DNA of 64,000 nt from Zea mays (taxonomy: Eukaryota; Streptophyta; Magnoliopsida; Poales; Poaceae), in the NCBI RefSeq assembly GCF_902167145.1, contig NC_050098.1:35954501-36018500 (forward strand), read 5' to 3'. Both the position numbers and the translations under genes were made by a program. A model generated the notes under the pieces. The model saw nothing but the letters and a program-made list of their open reading frames with translations, had not been told where the DNA came from and did no database searches. Shown in pieces: positions 56,756 to 64,000 of this stretch (positions are counted from its first letter, which is position 1; every line of letters begins with the position of its first letter).

Positions 56756-57009
56756 ACATTTGCTAATGACTCTATAGTAACTCATCGAGGTCTGAATAGC
56801 CTTTTCCTTTTTAAGTCGGTTTCCTTTTCTGCTATAGTGCCGAAGCTCTTCTGCACATGGCTTCGGCTCTGCGCCAACCTTCGTGTTCTTTGTGCTTCTT
56901 CATACTGTGGATCTGATCCGAGTCCAAAGATACCTGTTCATGTATTATACTCCAAGGACATTGTTAAATCATGTTTTTGAGGACCTTCGGAAGCCGAAGG
57001 CCCCCAACA
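56756..57009 (-). repeat. 5' LTR of element D, outer part (254 bp)
   Basis: Continues the LTR broken at 47803 (ACATTTGCTAATGACTC matches 40976 onward of the 3' LTR) and ends GGCCCCCAACA, followed by the CTTCT duplication. Confidence 0.95.
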
Positions 57010-57404
57010 CTTCTGATAAGATGTCTGGTAAAATAGTTTAGCACACGTCTAGAGACTTATTGTGTGTGCTTCAATGATAAGGTGCACTAGAAGGTCACAT
57101 GTTAACGGGCCCTCGAGATGAACAGAATTATAGAAGCATAAGGGGCAGGACGAACCAGATTAGGAAGAATGGCCTACCATGACACACTGAATTCATTCAT
57201 AGCTTAATTATTCCCATGGGTGTCGGGCCAGTTGTCGATCGTCATTCCTCCGTGCCCAAAAGTCAAAGAACCATGTCAGGGGAAATGATCCTGGGGCCCA
57301 CTAGTCAGTAGAAGGTCAGGGAAAGGTTTGCCCTAGAAGGACCCACCCCGGTTGGTCCCGAGGTGTCGAGCCCGACGTCAGATGAGGTGGAGTCGAAAGA
57401 GGGG
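57010..57404. other. Sequence between element D and the solo LTR; no gene seen
   Basis: Moderately GC-rich text without a long open frame or recognisable repeat ends. It is the pre-insertion DNA on the far side of element D (the near side is 40558). Confidence 0.5.
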
Positions 57405-58587
57405 TGAAAGGGAAATAGGGTTAACCGTTTCCCACAACTGTTTTTGGTGGTTGAATGCCCAACATAAATATATGGACTAACTAGTTTGCTCTAGAATACA
57501 TGATCTACAGGTGCAAAAAGGTTCAACACAAACCAATAAATATTCAAGTTAGGGATCCAATTCAAAGGAGCAAAAGAAACCAAGTGTGCTGTGGTCTGGC
57601 GCACCGAACTGTCCGGTGTGCCATCGGACAGTGTCCGGTGCACCATGTCCGTACAAAGATGAACCAGTCACTCTCGGGAAAACGCAAGCGCGCTTTGCTA
57701 TAATTCACCGGACTGTCCGGTGTGCCACCGGACTGTCCGGTGCGTCAGCGGGCAATGGCTACCTGCGCGCAACGGTCGACTCTGCAAAGGTGAACAATGC
57801 AGCTACAGTGCATCATATAAGTCAGAGCAGAAAGTCAGAGGCCGGTGCCGCAAGAAGACAAAGCCCCAACGGTCGACCGAGCTCCGAACCCTAACAGTTG
57901 GGTGACGTGGCAACGCACCGGACAGTGAATAAGACTTGTCCGGTGGCGCACCGGACTGTCCAGTGCGCCCATCGATAGCAGCCTCCCCAACAAATTCTTT
58001 GGTGATTGAGGGCTATAAATACCCCCAACCACCACAACTCCAAGCATCCAGGTTTCTGAAGTTCTCATTCAATACAAGAGCTAGTGCATTCACTCCAAGA
58101 CACTTTTCCAAAGATCAAAGCCTCTCCAAGTCCCAAATTCACTCCAACCACCTAGTGACTTGAGAGAGTTTGTGTTCGTGTTCATTTGCGCTCTTGTTGC
58201 TTGGATCACTTCTTCCTTCCTCATTCTTGTTCCCAAGTGACTTGTAATCTAAGCAAGAGACACCTAAGTGTGTGGTGGCCCTTGCGGGGTCTAAGTGACC
58301 CGTTTGATTAAGGAGAAAGCTCACTCAGTCTAAGTGACCGTTTGAGAGAGGGAAAGGGTTGAAAGAGACCCGGTCTTTGTGGCCACCTCAACGGGGACTA
58401 GGTTCTTTAGAACCGAACCTCGGTAAAACAAATCACCGTGTTCATTCACTTGATTTCCATTTGATTTGTTTTCCCCTCTCTCCCAGACTTAATTTAAGTT
58501 CTAACGCTAACCTCGGCTTGTAGTGTGTGTTTAAAGTTGTAAATTTCAGATTACGCCTATTCACCCCCCCCTCTAGGCGACTTTCAA
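57405..58587 (+). repeat. Solo copia LTR, SIRE lineage, 1183 bp
   Basis: TGAAAGGGAAATAGGGTTAACC...CTAGGCGACTTTCA, flanked by the exact 5-bp duplication AGGGG (57400-57404 and 58588-58592) with no internal region. It carries TATA box GGGCTATAAATACCCCC near 58010 and CACCGGACTGTCCGGTG palindromes near 57710-57740. It is closest in style to the copia-2 LTR. This is the product expected from recombination between the two LTRs of a full element. Confidence 0.93.
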
Positions 58588-61355
58588 GGGGTCGGGCGGA
58601 GCGAGAGAAAGTCACTCGAGTGGATTCCACGTCTGACCCAGGGCTGATCCATTGGTCGCATTAACTATGTCAAGCACCGAGCCACAGAGGGAGAGTCGAT
58701 CCACCTCCCACTAATGACCTACGGGTCCCTAGGCCTGCGGCCCACTCATGACCTATCGAGCCTAGGCCTGAGTGCATTGGTTGCCTACAAGACCCGCAAC
58801 ACGATGGGCTATGCTAAGACCTAGGCTACGACGGTCAAGGGCCGATGCCGCACAAAGATGGCAATGATGGTGCCAGGGCTATTCGTTGCCCACGCCGCTC
58901 TCCATAAAGAGTGCAACCATGGAAGCCCAAACGTCCAAGGCACATACGGACAAACACAACTTTACCAAGGTAGAACACCCCGTTTTACCACAGCGCATTA
59001 TCTCCTTCCTTGAGAAGCTACCGATAGTTGACCCCCACCTTAGCCTATAAAAAGGAGGTGGCCGGCCAGAACACAGAGGATGGAGAGGACGGACATACAT
59101 ACATGCACCTGGACGACAAGACCAGAAGACTTGAAGGTTGCCAAGGAGCGAGCCACCATGATGTCCAAGGCTTAGTAGAGAGCACCAGTCCCGTAGTCTT
59201 TAGGTCTAGCCACACATAAGACTCGGGAGCTCCTCCCTCTCTCGTCCGCTTGTAACCCCTACTACGAGCATTGGGCAACAAGGTGTTCCACTTACCGCAT
59301 CAAAACGACTGTGGAACTCAGATATCTTATGTCGACCAGCTTTGGTCCCGGTGCAGGGTCCCTCCCGATCCCCGCGATAATGGGGAGACAGAGGCTCCCT
59401 CGTGGGTGGCAGATGCGCATGGAGTGAAAACCTGTCTGCCCCTTGAACACCCTGACCTTGTCGAGGAGGCTCATTCTCGACCAAGGGGAGCTTCCACGAG
59501 AGCGTCGACGCCCCTAAAAGGGGGCCCATCGAAAAAGGGCTCTCTGGGGAGGGGACACTGACCGCGGAAGTCCCCAGAAGCCATGCTTGCCGAAACTGAT
59601 TCCCCGCGAGCCCTCGAAGAAATTGTGTGCTGAGCGACGATCGAGGGGGATGATTGGGCCCTTGCAGGGACCAACGATGAGCCTAAGGCTGCCCTGGCAA
59701 CTCCATGACCCTCATGGACAATAGTCTTAGATCCGGAGTCAAGGAAAGGGCCATGTGTCATTTCTACGGGGCACCCTAGGGGCAGCCAGAGCGGAGGCTC
59801 CTCGAGCGAAAAGGCTATGAAAATGGCAATAGAAACTCGTCAGGAAAACAAAATCGAGGGTCACGGAGAGAGCTGAGGGTGTGAAAGAGGAATGCTTATG
59901 AACTGAACGAAGCCTGGTATGGGGCGCATCAAAGGACACTCAAGGACGGGAAACATGGACAATCGTGTCACCCCATCCACGTCCTTTCAAACTCTAAGGC
60001 ATGCGCAAGCCCCCGAGCAACATCTATGTCGCTCAGGAATCCCCAAGTACTCGAAGTACTCGGGGGAAAAGGTCGGCCTCTATCCAATTTAGGGGCGTAA
60101 CTCGAGCCTTAAGAGGAGCAATTTGCACCGGAGGTAGGCACTAATAACGCCAACACCCAACACTCCTTTCTCTTAGAGGATAAGCACACCTGCTAGATGA
60201 TTGCGGATTCGAACCCTCTCGTCGGGCGTGATGTCATGACTCCAACTGATGGGGGCCTTGAGGGGAATGCCTAGATTGAAGCAAGGGAGTCATGGCCCCG
60301 ATAAGGTCTCCTGACCCGCAACCTATAAATAAAACCATTATTGATACTAGCCCTTGTGGGGCAAGGAAAGTGGAACCGAGATGTACTCACATGATCTCAC
60401 ATTGCGGAGATAGATACTCGCGCACCCGATTGGCCACGCCTCTGTCATTTTTCGCTCCTCCCTCTTTCGCAGCAACTCGACGCAGAAAAACTATCACCAT
60501 AGGTCAAAATTGGACTCGACGCCAAGATACCCCTCACATAGGATGATAAAGGCAACAATATGTTGAATCCCATTTTGATTCAGGTAGTGAAATTGAACCT
60601 GCATATAATCGAAAACAGTCGCAACAAAGGTGTGAAGGGGGAAGACAAGGCCTCACCTGTGAAAATGAACAAACGAAACTGCATAACTAGGAGGATGAGC
60701 TGAGGTTTCCTTGGTGCTGAGGGCTAGCCAGTTGCCATCGTCCAACATGCCACGCCTATCAAGGGCCCGAATGTGCTCCTGATCCACCAAGAATCTACAC
60801 CAGCTTGCCATAGGGGATGCGGTGGACAACCCAAAGAGCGAGGAGGAAGGCTAAGCAAGGAAGATGGGACAACAAGGGGGCCAAGAGCAAAGTGAGGACA
60901 CCAGGGAGAATGGCACAATTAAATAAAGGCCACCCTACAACTCTCTATCGCTTGATGCCTAGGTGAGGTGACTCGTCTGATAACGAAACATGCCTGGCCC
61001 ATCGATGGGGTAGAAACAGACCAGTGCATACCCCACCGCCCCTCGATCAATGGTGCAAGTGGTAAATTCCCTCTAGTAAAATAGGGCAAGGAGGAAAAGA
61101 ATACACGAGAATCAATAGAGATTCCCTAAGCTACAATGTTCCTTGCATAAAAGGGCACCAAGCCTTTTGCTACTACAATTTCGGACTCAGGGGCTGGCCG
61201 TGGGGCCATACAACCAAAAGAAAGGGGAATCTATGACTATGACTATAAGAAGGGAGGTCATAGTGACCCCCTCCCTATTGCGCCAATTGGTATGACTACG
61301 AGGGTGAAAGTCCGCGTTGGGAAGCCAAAGGACGATTAGTGAAAAGGGCCCTAAG
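58588..61355. other. Degenerate gypsy-like DNA, no gene seen
   Basis: Short frames only. LTR-like hints are a TATA-type CCTATAAAAAGGAGG at about 59044 followed by text like a transcribed leader, a second CCTATAAATAAAACC at about 60322, and AAGCCCCCGAGCAAC and AAGTACTCGAAGTACTCGGGGG at 60010-60065, which resemble grass gypsy LTRs. I could not find paired ends, a primer site or a protein motif. Confidence 0.45.
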
Positions 61356-61359
61356 GATC

Positions 61360-62450
61360 CCAACGCATCAAGCTTGGAGGTGTCGATTTGAAGTCCCTTG
61401 CTTGGTGTGGTTTCCTCCTTTTCTTCCATTGCCTTGAATGCAATGGGTTGCGGCTCGGGTGTGGAGGTGGCGCTATGGTCCATGTTCCCGATGTGTTTGG
61501 AGTCTTTGACCATAAGTTCAAAGTTCACAAACTTACCTATTACCTCATCGAGAGACATCTCTTCGTATCTAGCATTTTCATGAATTAATTGAACTTATGT
61601 AGGGTTACGAAAGACATGTGACCTTAGGATGAGCTTGATGACTTCATGGTCACCCCATTTGGTGCTTCCGAGGTTGTGGACTTGGTTCACCATTGTTTTG
61701 AGCAGGTTGTACATGGTTTGTGGCTCCTCTCCCTTGTTGAGGATGAATCGTCCAAGTTCTCCCTCGATCATCTTCCTATTGGTGATCTTTGTCACTCCAT
61801 CACCTTCGTACGTCGTCTTTAGCACGTCCCATATCTCCTTTGCGCTCTTTAACCCTTGCACCTTTTATACTCTTCTCTACTCAAAGAACGATGATTTATG
61901 GTGGTGGCTTGGGAGTTAAAGTGTTAGATTTTTGCGGCATCATCCGAATCATAATCTTCCTCTCTAACATGTGGACCCTGTGCACCAAATTCAACAATAT
62001 CCCAAATATTTTTGTGGAGTGAGGTTAGGTGTGGTGTCTCATTTTATCACTCCACATAGCATAATCATCTCCATAAAATTGAGGTGGTTTGCCTAATGGG
62101 ATCAAAAGTAATTGTGTGTGTTTAGGAATGTGAGGGTAATAGAAAGGAATTTGGTTACTCTTTTTGCGCTCTTGACGCTTCGAGGATGTTGATTCGACGT
62201 TCGAGGTCAAAGGCGTGGATGAGTCAGTTTCGTAGTAGACCACTTTCTTCATCTTCTTCTTATTGTCGCCTTTCTTCTTGTGCAACTTGGTGGAGCCCGA
62301 GGATTCTTCCTTGTGTTCCTTGCGCTTGAGCTTGTCGCTGCATAGATTCATCCCTCCCGATGGCACCTTGTCTTCAAGCTTGGATCCCGATGGCTCGAGT
62401 TTTCCTCTCGATCGCACCTTGTCGTTCTTGGCATGTTCACCCGACACCAC
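61360..62450 (-). pseudogene. Partial gag of the truncated copia element
   Basis: It starts MVSGEHAKNDKVRSRGK at 62450 and shows the Lys-rich stretch, VVYYETDSSTP, PPQFYGDDYAMWSDKMRHH and, across frame breaks, the core LNKGEEPQTMYNLLKTM (about 61770) and AFKAMEEKEETTPSKG (61420). It ends in QIDTSKLD at about 61370, before the zinc knuckle. Frames change near 62030, 61870 and 61600. Unlike copia-1 and copia-2 it has a sense codon after AFKAM. Confidence 0.82.
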
Positions 62451-62469
62451 TTCGAGTTGTTAGACTAGG

Positions 62470-63907
62470 CGAAACCTGAAAATTATAAACTTTGAACACA
62501 ATTTTTCCCAAGGTTAGGGTTAGAATGAATATTAATGGAATTGGTGTGCTGAAGACCAGTTCTTCTTGCTATGAGTTACTCAATCAACGTAGATAACTTT
62601 TGGAGCCAAATCAAAATGAATGCAAACAAGAGACTAGAGATAGGGGAGAGGAAGAATCAAATCGCTAAGAGTGATCAACACAAAGACACGACGATTTGTT
62701 TCATGAGGTTCAACTCTGAAGACTTTATGTCCCTGTTGAGGAGTCCACTCAGGATGGGTCTCTTTCAACACTTTCCCTCTCTCTCAAACGGTCACGTAGA
62801 CCAGTTGAGCTTGTTTCACTATCACAGGGACACTAAGTCATGCAAGGATCTCCACACAAAGTATTCAGAATCTCTTGCCTTGCTTTACAATCAAGAGAAT
62901 GATAATGGGAGTGAGAATGTGAAAGCTCAAATCAAGAACACAAGAGGTTGCAACACTCAATTGCGCAAGCGCTAAGTCTAATCTCTCAAATCGATCGAAT
63001 ACAAGCTTGTATGGCTTTGGAGGCGTGGGAGTTATTGCACTTGATGTATATCACTTTGGTGTAGCTCTTGTGTCTTTAATGTGATGTTTGAATAGTATTT
63101 ATAGCCCCAACAACCAAAATAACCATTGGAGAAAAGCTGCAAACACTGCACTGTCGGGTGGTGCACCAGACTGTGAATAGTACATATTCGGTGCGCCACC
63201 AGACCATGAATAGTAACATGGCAGGTGACCGCTAGAGCCCTGTCAGGCTATCCAGTGTGCCACCAGACGGTCTGATGTTCTGGTTGCAAAAATTACCAAA
63301 GTTGGTGAGTTCACTATAATTCACACCGGACGGTCCAGTGCGCCATCGGACAGTCCGATGAGCCGTTGGTGCACTGGCCTGATTCTGTCTGAGGCTGAGC
63401 CCTTGGACCGGACGGTGCGGTGAGCCCCCAGTGCAACTGTCCAGCAACCCAATTTTCTATCTTTTGTCCAATTCTCCTCCAAATATTTTTGGCTATCTTT
63501 GAGGATGTTCCTTATGACTTATACGAACATATGTGGTGACAATCTAACTAGTTTAAGTCATGGTTCTTGGACCTTTTCTTCTCTCTTTCTCAAAAACTTT
63601 TTTTGCTCAAATTAGCTCCAAAATGGTGACTTTGTGAAATTGAGCTATTCCAACTTTCTTAGATGTCTTAAATAGATTCCTAGGGGTGTATGCAACTTAT
63701 CCAAGGTGTGAAAATAGGTGCTCTACATATTTTCCAAGTTTTACCAATTCGTGGTTGGTTTTGAGTTGAGTCTAACTTAGAACAAAGTTGATTGGACTTA
63801 TGCTCCTGTGAATCAATGACTAGGCAAACTAGTTAGTCCATAAGGTTGTGATGGTCATCAAGCACCAAAATCAATTAGAGAAAATGGTTAATGCCATTTC
63901 CCTTTCA
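62470..63907 (-). repeat. LTR of the truncated copia element
   Basis: Plus strand ends CATTTCCCTTTCA at 63907. A TATA box on the minus strand (GGGGCTATAAATAC) lies at about 63097-63112. The CCGGAC-type palindromes are decayed (63160-63420). The inner end lacks the usual CACCCCCCTCTAGG stretch. Confidence 0.8.
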
Positions 63908-64000
63908 AAAGTCCTCCAAGGACGTGGCACCTGCAATCCCGCTGGCGGTCTCGTCATATCCCTGGATCAGATTCTCAAACGCCATGGGCAAGGCGCCTTG
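63908..64000 (-). other. Open minus-strand frame at the right edge
   Basis: The last 93 bases read openly on the minus strand (MAFENLIQGYDETASGIAG in the middle). This may be part of a larger retroelement ORF beyond the window. Too short to identify. Confidence 0.25.

Larger units (their letters stand above)
40559..57009 (-). mobile_element. Element D: gypsy LTR retrotransposon lacking pol, with an antisense gene; contains copia-3
   Basis: The ends are TGTTGG...CCAACA with the exact target duplication CTTCT at 40554-40558 and 57010-57014. The 3' LTR is 40559-41228 (670 bp). The 5' LTR, 47388-57009, is interrupted by copia-3; removing copia-3 and one CCTTT copy leaves exactly 670 bp. Without copia-3 the element is about 7.5 kb. 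The internal region has gag next to the primer site and a plus-strand gene near the 3' LTR. No protease, RT, RNase H or integrase motif is present, so it must have moved with enzymes from another element. The zinc knuckle and primer site point to the Tat group. Confidence 0.93.
61360..63907 (-). mobile_element. Truncated SIRE-lineage copia element (LTR plus partial gag)
   Basis: The minus strand runs from the LTR start TGAAAGGGAAATGG at 63907 through the LTR, then directly into gag, which stops matching near 61360. Pol and the other LTR are missing. The LTR end, primer site and leader are reduced to a short junction (about 62460-62480). The breakpoint at 61360 joins unrelated debris. Confidence 0.8.

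Noticed and set aside
59206..59761. Overlapping minus-strand frames near a TATA-like site
   Set aside because: No motif in any frame; the text fits a decayed LTR leader better than a gene.

Overview
The window looks like nuclear DNA of a grass, almost certainly Zea (maize or teosinte). It is one cellular gene set in layers of LTR retrotransposons. The evidence is a 25-exon TOPLESS-related gene closest to grass ASP1/REL2-type proteins, SIRE-lineage copia elements whose LTRs are packed with CCGGACTGTCCGG palindromes, Tat-lineage gypsy elements, and small hAT-like, Tourist-like and Au-like SINE insertions. No tRNA, rRNA, CRISPR array or bacterial-type operon is visible.

Layout. 1-7267: a decayed Tat-type Ty3/gypsy element on the minus strand, running off the left edge (end of an antisense ORF, 78-bp tandem repeats, integrase, two RNase H domains, RT, protease, gag, 5' LTR). 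7268-10300 and 28485-29910: older gypsy debris with tandem arrays. 10301-28484: a copia element (copia-1, TSD CCGAG) placed in a 41-bp tandem array. A second copia element (copia-2, 14281-23358, TSD GATAG) sits exactly in the protease active-site codons of copia-1. A 156-bp hAT-like MITE sits in the copia-1 5' LTR.

30431-39362: the TOPLESS-related corepressor gene, minus strand, with a Tourist-like MITE and two SINE copies in its introns. All splice junctions and phases agree except exon 22, where a run of six A's shifts the frame and gives a stop after about 910 codons.

40559-57009: a gypsy element without pol (element D, minus, TSD CTTCT). It carries gag plus an intron-containing gene on the opposite strand with its own TATA box. 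A young copia element with intact gag and pol reading frames (copia-3, 47804-56750, minus, TSD CCTTT) is inserted in its 5' LTR. 57405-58587: a solo copia LTR (TSD AGGGG). 58588-61360: unreadable gypsy-like debris. 61360-63907: a truncated copia gag and LTR, minus strand.

The only gene likely to serve the plant is the corepressor, which would link EAR-motif transcription factors to transcriptional silencing. The rest is transposon history, readable through five target-site duplications. Family names are from memory and were not checked against a repeat library.
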